From: Streptomyces bauhiniae
GTDB taxonomy: Bacteria; Actinomycetota; Actinomycetes; Streptomycetales; Streptomycetaceae
Reading direction: 5' to 3'
Assembly (NCBI RefSeq): GCF_004784475.1
Contig: NZ_SRRT01000009.1
Location: 1 to 64,000, forward strand
Length of the DNA: 64,000 nucleotides
This document shows, in pieces, positions 8,267 to 18,612 of the stretch. The notes under the pieces were generated by a model. The model worked only from the letters and a program-made list of their open reading frames with translations, did no database searches and was not told the origin of the DNA. Made by a program: the position numbers and the translations under genes. How positions within the stretch are numbered: the first letter of the stretch is position 1; every line of letters starts with the position of its first letter.

Positions 8267-8950
8267 GTGAGGATGAGCGGCGACGGTACGGCTGGGGGTG
8301 CCCCCGGACACGGTTTTGGGGACAGCGGCCCGTACCTTCCCCCGAGCGCACGGTTTCGGCCGGGCGGGGGACACCCACAGCTCGGCGGCGTGGCCGATCA
8401 CGCTCCGCAGCGGCCGACGGTGGTGCCTGACGGTGAAGGGGCGGCGGCCATGACGTCCGAGGAGATCGGATACCGCGGTCCCACGGCCTGTGCGGCCGCC
8501 GGGATCACCTACCGGCAGCTCGACTACTGGGCCCGTACGGGACTGGTCGAGCCCAGTGTGCGGCCCGCGCACGGTTCGGGTACGCAACGGCTGTACAGCT
8601 TCCGCGACGTGGTCGTGCTGAAGATCGTCAAGCGGTTCCTGGACACCGGCGTCTCGCTCCAGAACATCCGCTCGGCCGTACAGCACCTCAGGGAGCGCGG
8701 GTTCCGCGACCTGGAGCGCATGACCCTGATGAGCGACGGCGCCATGGTCTACGAGTGCACCTCCCCGGACGAGGTCCACGCGCTGCTCCAGGGCGGCCAG
8801 GGCATCTTCGGGATCGCCGTCGGCGTGGTCTGGCGGGACGTGGAGAGCGCCCTGTCGCAGCTGCACGGCGAGCGCGTCGACACCGGGGAGACCTTGATCG
8901 GGCACAACCCGGCCGACGAACTGGCGCGGCGGCGCAACCGCGCCGTCTGA
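8267..8950 (+). CDS. MerR-family regulator (second of the block)
   Basis: A 227-residue protein. A low-complexity N-terminal part (1-62) precedes a MerR-type HTH (about 66-135: GPTACAAAGITYRQLDYWA, GTQRLYSF), and the C-terminal part contains GIFGIAVGVVWRDVESAL. It matches the regulator that follows DUF151 in mycobacteria (Rv1830). The GTG at 8267 is chosen because GGAGG lies 5 nt upstream; the ATG at 8273 is an alternative. Targets cannot be read from sequence. Confidence 0.85.
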   Translation: MRMSGDGTAGGAPGHGFGDSGPYLPPSARFRPGGGHPQLGGVADHAPQRPTVVPDGEGAAAMTSEEIGYRGPTACAAAGITYRQLDYWARTGLVEPSVRPAHGSGTQRLYSFRDVVVLKIVKRFLDTGVSLQNIRSAVQHLRERGFRDLERMTLMSDGAMVYECTSPDEVHALLQGGQGIFGIAVGVVWRDVESALSQLHGERVDTGETLIGHNPADELARRRNRAV

Positions 8951-9026
8951 GACCGGCCGGCACCGTTTTCCACAGGGCGTCCCCGCGCGGGGGCCGTTGT
9001 CAGTGGCGTGGTGCAGCATCGGACCT

Positions 9027-10397
9027 GTGAGAAACGCGCCCACCATCCTCCATCTCGACATGGACGCCTTCTTCGCCTCGGTGGAGCAGGCATCCAAGCC
9101 GAGCCTGCGCGGGAAGGCCGTGGTGGTGGGCGGGATCGGGCCGCGCGGGGTGGTGGCCACCGCGTCGTACGAGGCGCGGGTGTTCGGGGTGCATTCGGCG
9201 ATGCCCACCGCGCAGGCCCGGCGGCTCGCGCCGAACGCCGCGTACCTCATGCCGCGTTTCGCGCTGTACCGGTCGATCAGCGACCAGGTGATGGCGCTGC
9301 TGCGGGAGTTGTCCCCGCTGGTGGAGCCGCTGAGCCTGGACGAGGCGTTCGTGGACCTGGAGGCGGGGAACGCCGCCTGGGACGAGGCGTCGGCGCGGGA
9401 GGCCGGGGCCCGGCTGCGCGCCGACATCCGGGCGGTGACGGGGCTGACCGGGTCGGTGGGGCTCGCCGCCTCCAAGATGCTGGCCAAGATCGCCTCGGAG
9501 CGCGCCAAGCCCGACGGCCTGGTCCTCATCGAACCGGGCACCGAGCGCGCCCTGCTGTCCCCGATGCCGGTGCGCACCCTGCCCGGCGTCGGCCCCGCCA
9601 CCGGCGACCACCTGCGGCGCGCCGGGATCACCACCGTGCTGGAGCTGTCCGAGGCGGGCGAGGACGAACTGGTCCGGCTGCTCGGCAAGGCCCACGGACA
9701 CGCGCTGTACGCGATGGCGCTGGCCCGCGACGACCGGCCGGTGGTGGCCGAGCGGGAGGCCAAGTCGGTGTCGGTGGAGGACACCTACGCCGTCGACATC
9801 CACGACCGGCTCCGCATCGGCCTGGAGGTCCGCAAGCTCGCCGACCGCTGCGTACGGCGGCTGCGCGGGGCGGGACTCTCCGGGCGCACCATCGTGCTCA
9901 AGGTGCGGCGGTACGACTTCTCCACCCTGACCCGCTCCGAGACGCTGCGGGGGCCCACGGACGACCCCTCGGTCATCCGGGAGGCGGCCGCGCGGCTGCT
10001 GGACTCCGTGGACACCACGGGCGGGGTGCGGCTGCTGGGCGTCGGCGTGTCGGGGCTGGCCGACTACACCCAGGAGGACCTGTTCGCCCAGGCGGCGGGG
10101 GAACTGGCCGAGGAGACGCCGGAGGAGAGCGTTTCCGACTTCGGCCCGGAGAGACCCGAGCCCGCCGCGCCGGAGTGGCGGGCGGGCCAGGACGTACGGC
10201 ACCCGGAGTACGGGCACGGGTGGGTGCAGGGCAGCGGCCTCGGGCGGGTCACCGTGCGCTTCGAGACCCCGCTCTCCGCGCCGGGCCGGGTACGGACGTT
10301 CCGGTCCGACGAGGCCGGGCTGGAACCGGCCGACCCGCTCCCGCTGGTGGCCCAGGTGGAGGCGGCCGCCGCGGAGGGGGAGACGGACGGGGGCTGA
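9027..10397 (+). CDS. dinB: DNA polymerase IV (Y family)
   Basis: A 456-residue translesion polymerase. The catalytic motifs are intact: LDMDAFFASVEQ at 9-20 and SLDEAF near 103-108. Helix-hairpin-helix and little-finger regions follow, and QEDLF near 349-353 fits a beta-clamp-binding motif. An extra tail (about 387-445) starting GQDVRHPEYGHGWVQG resembles the Tudor-like domain that ends UvrD/PcrA helicases, which would suggest an RNA polymerase or repair-partner contact. The GTG at 9027 is chosen from family N-termini (the next residues are RNAPTILHLDMD); there is no ribosome site, and CAGCAT lies about 6 nt upstream, so the mRNA may be leaderless. Confidence 0.93.
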   Translation: MRNAPTILHLDMDAFFASVEQASKPSLRGKAVVVGGIGPRGVVATASYEARVFGVHSAMPTAQARRLAPNAAYLMPRFALYRSISDQVMALLRELSPLVEPLSLDEAFVDLEAGNAAWDEASAREAGARLRADIRAVTGLTGSVGLAASKMLAKIASERAKPDGLVLIEPGTERALLSPMPVRTLPGVGPATGDHLRRAGITTVLELSEAGEDELVRLLGKAHGHALYAMALARDDRPVVAEREAKSVSVEDTYAVDIHDRLRIGLEVRKLADRCVRRLRGAGLSGRTIVLKVRRYDFSTLTRSETLRGPTDDPSVIREAAARLLDSVDTTGGVRLLGVGVSGLADYTQEDLFAQAAGELAEETPEESVSDFGPERPEPAAPEWRAGQDVRHPEYGHGWVQGSGLGRVTVRFETPLSAPGRVRTFRSDEAGLEPADPLPLVAQVEAAAAEGETDGG

Positions 10398-10424
10398 GGG
10401 GATGCGGGGAGGAGACAGTGTGCC

Positions 10425-10799
10425 TCAGGGTTCCTCGGTGCCCGCGACCTTGCCGAAGTCGCGGTCCGGGGTGGGCCTGGCGGAGGGGCCCACGTCGAGG
10501 CCGTAGTGGTGGTAGAGCTGGAGTTCCTGCTCGGGGGAGAGGTGGCGGCCCACGCCGAAGTCGGGGGCGTCCTTGATGAGGGCGCGCTCGAAGGGGACGC
10601 GGAGCGCGCCGTCGACCAGTTCGCTGGGCTCCAGCGGGACGAACGCGTCGCGGGAGAAGAGACCGGTGCGCACCGCCGCCCACTCCGGGACGCCGGTCGC
10701 GTCGTCGAGGTACACCTCGTCTATGGTGCCGATCTTGGTGCCGGCGCGGTCGAACGCCTTGCGGCCGATCAGGCTGCGCGGATCGATGTCGGTCTGCAC
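10425..10799 (-). CDS. PRC-barrel domain protein
   Basis: A 124-residue protein with a PRC-barrel fold at about 5-75 (LIGRKAFDRAGTKIGTIDEVYLDD). Such barrels act as protein or RNA contact modules; the C-terminal half (SPEQELQLYHHYGLD) is typical of actinobacterial stand-alone PRC proteins. The GTG start at 10799 is preceded by GGAGGGAGAGG and fits better than the upstream ATG. It faces dinB tail to tail and is divergent from the gcvP riboswitch. Function unknown; roles in stress or photoprotection-like sensing are not supported by anything here. Confidence 0.8.
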   Translation of the reverse strand: MQTDIDPRSLIGRKAFDRAGTKIGTIDEVYLDDATGVPEWAAVRTGLFSRDAFVPLEPSELVDGALRVPFERALIKDAPDFGVGRHLSPEQELQLYHHYGLDVGPSARPTPDRDFGKVAGTEEP

Positions 10800-10923
10800 G
10801 ATCCCTCTCCCTCCACATGGTCGCAACTCATCCGTAAGCACTACAAAAGAGCAGAATCAGCCGGGCGGCCACTCGAACGCCGCGCTCAGGACCCCGCTGG
10901 TACGCTGAAGTCGGCTGCTGACC

Positions 10924-11125
10924 CCGTGCGGGAGAGTCCTCCGAGCCATTCGGAGGCGCCGAAGGAGCAACTCCTCCCCGGAATCTCTCAGGCCCCCGTA
11001 CCGCACGGACGAGGTCACTCTGGAAAGCAGGGCGGGCGCCATGGCTCCCGCTCTCACCGACGGTGCAAGCCGGGGTCCGCTGGCCCCCGGTGAAGCTCTC
11101 AGGTACGAGATGACAGAGGGGGAGG
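10924..11125 (+). promoter_or_regulatory. Tandem glycine riboswitch upstream of gcvP
   Basis: Two consecutive gcvT-type aptamers. The first (about 10925-11025) has GGAGAGTC, the core CGCCGAAGGAGCAA at 10957-10970 and AATCTCTCAGG at 10982-10992. The second (about 11028-11122) repeats the pattern with CACCGACGGTGCAAGC near 11056 and GAAGCTCTCAGGT near 11092. A linker containing CTGGAAAG joins them, as in known cooperative pairs. The controlled gene encodes the glycine decarboxylase P-protein, so glycine should switch expression on. Confidence 0.95.
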
Positions 11126-11130
11126 CCGGT

Positions 11131-11152
11131 GGGCACCCGAGCCGTGGTGCCC
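11131..11152 (+). promoter_or_regulatory. Candidate expression-platform hairpin of the glycine riboswitch
   Basis: GGGCACC (11131-11137) pairs with GGTGCCC (11146-11152) between the second aptamer and the gcvP ribosome site AGGAGG (11172-11177). It could alternate with aptamer pairing to control termination or initiation. The mechanism is inferred. Confidence 0.5.
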
Positions 11153-11187
11153 CTCGCAGGTCGCGTCAGACCAGGAGGCCTCCGCAC

Positions 11188-14073
<2,886 letters not shown>

Positions 14074-14083
14074 GCGCGCGCAT

Positions 14084-14125
14084 GAAGAAGGCCCCCTGCC
14101 CGGACCTGGGCAGGGGGCCTTCTTC
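14084..14125. terminator. Bidirectional terminator between gcvP and the molbindin gene
   Basis: A very strong hairpin with an 18-bp perfect stem (14084-14101 with 14108-14125) and a 6-nt loop. The A/G-rich left arm and CTTCTTC right arm serve both directions, and it sits between two convergent genes. Confidence 0.88.
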
Positions 14126-14149
14126 GTGTCCGCTCAGGCTCATGTCCGC

Positions 14150-14569
14150 TCAGGCCGTGGCGAGCGAGACCTCGGTCGACTTGATCAGCGCCACCACGGA
14201 GTCACCCTCCGCCAGCTTCAGTTCGGCCGCCGACTCGTGGGTGATGGCCGACGTCACCTCGGCGCCCGGCACCGCGACCTTCACCGAGGCCATCGCGGTG
14301 CCCATGGTGATCTCGCTGATCGTGCCCGCGAGCTGGTTGCGGATCGAGATGTGGTCGACCGGCGCGGTGGCCAGGGACACCTCGGTCGCCTTCACCAGGG
14401 CGTGCACCGGGGTGCCCTCGGCCAGCCGGAGTTCCTTGGTGGCCTCCTCGGTGATCGCCGCGGTCAACTGCTGACCGCCGTCCAGTCGGATCTTGACGGT
14501 CGCCATGACCTCGCCGGGGTGGACCGCCGTGACGGTGCCGGGAAGCTGGTTGCGGATGCTCATGCTCAT
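14150..14569 (-). CDS. Molbindin with two Mop domains
   Basis: A 139-residue cytoplasmic molybdate/tungstate-binding protein made of two tandem Mop (TOBE) domains of about 66 residues. Each starts with SIRNQL(P/A)GT and ends with (K)ATEVSLATA or KSTEVSLATA, so the two halves are internal duplicates. Such di-Mop proteins assemble into rings that store oxyanions. The ATG at 14569 or 14563 is the likely start; earlier in-frame codons encode an arginine-rich stretch with no homology. It is the last gene after modA-modB-modC, with 28 nt between modC and this gene. Confidence 0.88.
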   Translation of the reverse strand: MSMSIRNQLPGTVTAVHPGEVMATVKIRLDGGQQLTAAITEEATKELRLAEGTPVHALVKATEVSLATAPVDHISIRNQLAGTISEITMGTAMASVKVAVPGAEVTSAITHESAAELKLAEGDSVVALIKSTEVSLATA

Positions 14570-14597
14570 GGAGCCACACCGTAGTGGCTGAGCGGGC

Positions 14598-15683
14598 TCA
14601 TGCCGGGTATGCGTGGGTCTGCGTCGCCTTGACGGTCGCCCAGACCGGCGCACCGGTGTGCAGGTCCAGCTCGGCGGCGGCCGCCGTGGTGAGGTCGGCG
14701 GCGAGCCGGATCTCCCCGGTCAGGTCCGCGCGGATCTGGTCGCCGTGCGTCTCCAGACCGGCCACCTCGCAGCGCCACAGGTTGCGGGCGCTCGCCCCGG
14801 TCGGCCGGTCCCGGAACAGGGTGACGGCCACCGGCGGGAACGCCACGAACACCGGCCCGGTGAGGTCCTCGGTGGTGGTGATCGACGGCCCGCCGTCCAG
14901 CCGTACCGCGTGCCCGTCGGCCTCGCCCCGGTAGAGGTTGAGGCCGACCAACTGCGCGATGTAGTCGGTACGGGGGTGCCGGGCGATCTCGGTGGGCGTG
15001 CCCTCCTGCACCACCTGGCCGTGCTCGACCACCACCAGCCGGTCCGCGAGCACCATGGCGTCCAGCGGGTCGTGCGTCACGAGTACGGCGACCGCTTCGA
15101 ACTCCGCGAGGTGCCGCCGCAACTGCGAGCGGACCTCCAGGCGGGTACGGGCGTCCAGCGCGGCGAGCGGCTCGTCCAGGAGCAGCAGCCGGGGCCGGGT
15201 GGCGAGCGCCCTGGCCAGCGCGACCCGCTGGGCCTGGCCGCCGGACAGGCGGCGGGGCTTGGCGTTCGCGTGGTCGGCCAGGCCCATACGCTCCAGCCAG
15301 GTGGCGGCCTGCGCGCGGGCCTCGGTCTTGCCGGTGCCGTGGCAGCGCGGCCCGAAGGCCACGTTGTCCAGCGCGGTCAGGTGGGGGAAGAGCAGGTAGT
15401 CCTGGAAGACCACGCCGACCGGGCGCTTCTCCGGCGGGATGCGCTCCAGTGCGGTGCCGTCCAGCCGCAGATGGCCCTCGGAGAGCGGGACGAGGCCCGC
15501 GAGGGCGCGCAGCGCGGTGGTCTTGCCCGCGCCGTTCGGGCCGAGCAGCGCGACCACGTCGCCGGGAGCCGCGTGCAGGGACACGTCCAGCCGGAAGGTG
15601 CCCCGGTCGACCACGAGACGGGCGTCGAGACCCTGTGCGTCCGCCGCCTTCAGCAGGGCGGGGGGCGCGTCGATGTCGGTCAT
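14598..15683 (-). CDS. modC: Molybdate ABC transporter ATP-binding protein
   Basis: A 361-residue ATPase. Walker A GPNGAGKT, Q-loop VFQDYLLFPH, signature LSGGQ, Walker B LLLLDEP and the H-loop VTHD are all present in the first 230 residues. A TOBE/Mop domain (about 295-361) closes the protein, a ModC hallmark. GGAGGA precedes the ATG at 15683. It lies 59 nt after modB. Confidence 0.9.
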   Translation of the reverse strand: MTDIDAPPALLKAADAQGLDARLVVDRGTFRLDVSLHAAPGDVVALLGPNGAGKTTALRALAGLVPLSEGHLRLDGTALERIPPEKRPVGVVFQDYLLFPHLTALDNVAFGPRCHGTGKTEARAQAATWLERMGLADHANAKPRRLSGGQAQRVALARALATRPRLLLLDEPLAALDARTRLEVRSQLRRHLAEFEAVAVLVTHDPLDAMVLADRLVVVEHGQVVQEGTPTEIARHPRTDYIAQLVGLNLYRGEADGHAVRLDGGPSITTTEDLTGPVFVAFPPVAVTLFRDRPTGASARNLWRCEVAGLETHGDQIRADLTGEIRLAADLTTAAAAELDLHTGAPVWATVKATQTHAYPA

Positions 15684-15742
15684 GGGGCGGTCGTCCTCCG
15701 TCGGCGCCGGCGTGGTCGGTGTCTTCCATCCTCGCGGCACCG

Positions 15743-16597
15743 TCACGCCCCCGTCATCCACCGGTCCCTGAGGCCCGCCAGCACCGCGATGGACACGGCC
15801 AGCAGGATCAGGCTGAGGGCGATGGCGGCCTCCGGGTCGTTCTGGAGGGCGAGGTAGACCGCGAGCGGCATGGTCTGGGTACGGCCCGGGAAGTTGCCCG
15901 CGAAGGTGATCGTGGCCCCGAACTCACCGAGCGCGCGGGCCCACGCCAGCACGGCGCCGGCCGCGATGCCGGGCGCGATCAGCGGCAGGGTGACCCGGCG
16001 GAACGCGGTGAAGCGGGACGCGCCGAGCGTGGTCGCCGCCTCCTCGTAGCGCGGGTCGGCCGCCCGCAGGGTGCCCTCCACGCTGATGACGAGGAACGGC
16101 ATGGCGACGAACGCCTCCGCGACGACCACACCGGCGGTGGTGAACGGCAGGGTGATGCCGAACCAGGCGTCCAGCGACTTGCCGATGATGCCGTTGCGGC
16201 CCAGCGCGAGCAGCAGCGCGACACCGCCCACGACCGGGGGCAGCACCAGCGGCAGGGTCACCAGCGCCCGCACCAGACCCCGGCCCGGGAACTCGGTGCG
16301 GGCCAGCAGCCAGGCCAGCGGCACGCCGAGCACCAGGGCGACGGCCGTGGCCGCGGTCGCGCTGATCAGGGAGAGCTGGAGCGCCTGCCACACCTCGGTG
16401 CTGGCGAGCTGGGACGGCAGACTGCGCCAGGGGGCGCGGACCAGCAGGGCGAGCAGCGGCACCAGCAGGAACGCCATGGCGAGCAGGCCCGGCACCAGCA
16501 GCGGGAGCGGCACGCCACGGCGGGCGGCGCGGACACGCGGGCGCCGCGGCCCGCCCCGGTCGGGACGGGCCGCGGCGGGCTGCTTCAGCTCGGTCAC
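15743..16597 (-). CDS. modB: Molybdate ABC transporter permease
   Basis: A 284-residue permease with about six membrane helices and the cytoplasmic EAA-type loop EEAATTLGASRFTAFRRV that docks onto the ATPase. The GTG start at 16597 overlaps the modA stop codon (16594-16596), so both are translationally coupled. The N-terminal 30 residues are basic and cytoplasmic. Confidence 0.9.
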   Translation of the reverse strand: MTELKQPAAARPDRGGPRRPRVRAARRGVPLPLLVPGLLAMAFLLVPLLALLVRAPWRSLPSQLASTEVWQALQLSLISATAATAVALVLGVPLAWLLARTEFPGRGLVRALVTLPLVLPPVVGGVALLLALGRNGIIGKSLDAWFGITLPFTTAGVVVAEAFVAMPFLVISVEGTLRAADPRYEEAATTLGASRFTAFRRVTLPLIAPGIAAGAVLAWARALGEFGATITFAGNFPGRTQTMPLAVYLALQNDPEAAIALSLILLAVSIAVLAGLRDRWMTGA

Positions 16598-17418
16598 GGC
16601 TTGAGGAAGCCGGCCTGGGTCAGCACCTTCTGGCCGTCGGAGGACTTGACCAGCGCGATGAAGGCGGCGGCCGCGTCGGCGTTCTGCGCGTTCTTCAGCG
16701 GGGCGATCGGGTAGTCGTTGATCGCGTCCTTGGACTCGGGGAACTCCACGCCCTGGACCTTGCCGGCGGCGGACTTCACGTCGGTCTTGTAGACCAGGGA
16801 CGCGTCGGCCTCCTTCAGCTCCACCTTGTTCAGGGCGGCCTTGACGTCCTGCTCGTAGGAGACCGGGGTGACCTTGATCCCGCCGGCGTCGAGCACCTTC
16901 TGCGCGGCCGCGCCGCACGGCACGGTCTTGTCGCAGAGGACGACCTTGAGCTTCGGGTCGGTCAGGTCCTTCAGCGAGGCGACCTTGTCGGGGTTGCCCG
17001 GCAGGGTGGCGATCGCGAGCTGGTTGCGGGCGAAGGTCGACGGGGCGCTCGTCGTGTCCTTCTTGTCGGTGACGATCGCCATGGTCTTGGGGCTCGCGGC
17101 GGCGAACACGTCCGCCGGGGCGCCGCTGGTGATGCTGGCGGCGAGGGTGTCGCTGCCACCGAAGTTGAAGGCGACCTTGGTGCCGGGGTGCTGCTGCTCG
17201 AACTGCTTGCCCAGCGTCGTGAAGCTCTCCTTGAGGGAGGCGGCCGCGAACACGGTGACCGTGCCGGACAGCTTGGGGGAGGCGGAGTCGGAGCTGTCGG
17301 CCTTGGCGGGCGTCGACCCGTCGGAGTTGGAGCAGGCGCTGAGGGCAAGCAGGGCGGCGACTCCCACACCGGCCAGCGGCAGCATCCGGCGGGTCCGGCG
17401 TGCGGAACGGGTCATCAC
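16594..17418 (-). CDS. modA: Molybdate-binding lipoprotein
   Basis: A 274-residue periplasmic-type binding protein. The signal peptide ends in the lipobox LSAC (near residue 28), so the protein is anchored to the outer face of the membrane. ModA features include TVFAAASLKESFTTLG, GGSDTLAASI, GAPADVFAAAS and YEQDVKAAL. GAGGAG lies 9 nt before GTG 17418; ATG 17415 is equally possible. A TATCAT -10-like element on this strand lies at 17492-17497. Confidence 0.92.
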   Translation of the reverse strand: MMTRSARRTRRMLPLAGVGVAALLALSACSNSDGSTPAKADSSDSASPKLSGTVTVFAAASLKESFTTLGKQFEQQHPGTKVAFNFGGSDTLAASITSGAPADVFAAASPKTMAIVTDKKDTTSAPSTFARNQLAIATLPGNPDKVASLKDLTDPKLKVVLCDKTVPCGAAAQKVLDAGGIKVTPVSYEQDVKAALNKVELKEADASLVYKTDVKSAAGKVQGVEFPESKDAINDYPIAPLKNAQNADAAAAFIALVKSSDGQKVLTQAGFLKP

Positions 17419-17622
17419 GGTTTTCTACTCCTCGTCTCGGCGGAACAACGCTCGCGCCCTTCATGGGGGCCGGAGATCGGCCACGAGGCCGATGATACTG
17501 CCGCATTTGCCAGACGTTAGTCAGGTGTCATGTCGCATGAGCTGCGAAGTTGTTATCCGGGGCTGGCATATGCGTTTGTCCGGAGGTGTGCGGGGGGTAG
17601 CTATCCGAGGGAGGTGGTCGCG

Positions 17623-18111
17623 GTGACGCTCGCTCAGTTGGCCATGACCGGCGATCTGGCCCGGCCTGCCCGGCTTACCGTGTCTGACCTGCACGAATGG
17701 CCGCAGTTTCAAGCGGACGTCAGCTTCGAGTGCGCCACCAGCGGCGTGCAGCGGCACCGGTTCTCCGGGCCGCGCCTGTATCACGTGCTGACGGACGCGG
17801 GTCCGGGATTCGACCCGGTGCGCCGCAAGGACCGGCTGAGATTCCTTATTTCGGTGACCGGCACCGACGGCCATCGGGCGGTGCTGAGCTGGGCCGAGAT
17901 CGACCCGGACTTCGCGGACGCCCCCGTCCTGCTCGCGGTCACGATCGACGGGACGCCCCTGGACGCGGCCGGGCCGCAGTTGGTGCTGCCGCAGGACCGG
18001 TGCGGTGCCCGGCACATCAGCGGGATCACCGGCATCCGGGTCGACGGGGGCTATCACTTCGGTGCCGTCGCGCCCCTCCTGGCCGACCGGGCGACGCTCG
18101 CGGCGGGCTGA
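17623..18111 (+). CDS. Single-domain molybdopterin-type oxidoreductase protein
   Basis: A 162-residue protein resembling the molybdopterin-binding domain of the sulfite oxidase/YedY superfamily (LTVSDLHEWPQ, a central cysteine in FECATSGV, FSGPRLYHVLTDAG, QDRCGARHISGITGIRV). It has no dimerisation domain, signal peptide or heme site. Cofactor binding is a family-based inference; the single cysteine near residue 36 could be the molybdenum ligand. The GTG at 17623 has GAGGGAGG 8 nt upstream. It is divergent from modA, which supports a molybdenum-linked role. Confidence 0.72.
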   Translation: MTLAQLAMTGDLARPARLTVSDLHEWPQFQADVSFECATSGVQRHRFSGPRLYHVLTDAGPGFDPVRRKDRLRFLISVTGTDGHRAVLSWAEIDPDFADAPVLLAVTIDGTPLDAAGPQLVLPQDRCGARHISGITGIRVDGGYHFGAVAPLLADRATLAAG

Positions 18112-18134
18112 GGGGCCGACAGCGCCGCACCTGC

Positions 18135-18533
18135 TCAGAAGCGGTCGACGTGCACGTTGGTCGACTTCACCCGCGCCGTGGCCTCCATGCCGACCTCCAG
18201 CCCGAGTTCGTCGACCGCCTCGCGGGTGAGCAGGGAGACCAGCCGGTGCGGGCCCGCCTGGATCTCCACCTGGGCGGCCACGTCGCCGAGCTTGATGGCG
18301 GTGACGATGCCGGGGAACGCGTTGCGCACCGAGGTGACCGACGTCTCCTCCTCGGCCGTCCCGCCCGTCTGGGCCAGCTCGACGGAGAACGCGGCGAGGT
18401 CCTGGCCGGCGATCAGACGCCGCCCGGACTCGTCGCGGTGGGTGGCCATCCGGCCGGCGTCGGCCCAGCGGCGGGCGGTGTCGGGGCTCACGCCGAGGAG
18501 CCGGGCTGCCTGGCCGATCGTGTAGGACTGCAT
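18135..18533 (-). CDS. HTH-Mop molybdate-responsive regulator
   Basis: A 132-residue protein. A MerR/excisionase-type helix-turn-helix (1-55: YTIGQAARLLGVSPDTARRW, GRRLI) is joined to one Mop domain (about 66-130: SVRNAFPGIVTAIKLGDVAAQVEIQ). This two-part layout is a probable functional equivalent of ModE, sensing molybdate through Mop and controlling modABC. ATG 18533 or 18545 may be the start; the second would add MVTS. It converges on the molybdopterin-domain gene. Confidence 0.85.
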   Translation of the reverse strand: MQSYTIGQAARLLGVSPDTARRWADAGRMATHRDESGRRLIAGQDLAAFSVELAQTGGTAEEETSVTSVRNAFPGIVTAIKLGDVAAQVEIQAGPHRLVSLLTREAVDELGLEVGMEATARVKSTNVHVDRF

Positions 18534-18612
18534 GCTGGTCACCATAAATCCAGAGGTCGGCGGCCGGGCACCGGGGCAGGCTCCGGATGGGACGCGGGCG
18601 CGCCCGGACGGG

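Noticed and set aside
11041..11187. Longer gcvP start at ATG 11041
   Set aside because: It lies within the second glycine aptamer, and AGGAGG is correctly spaced only for ATG 11188.
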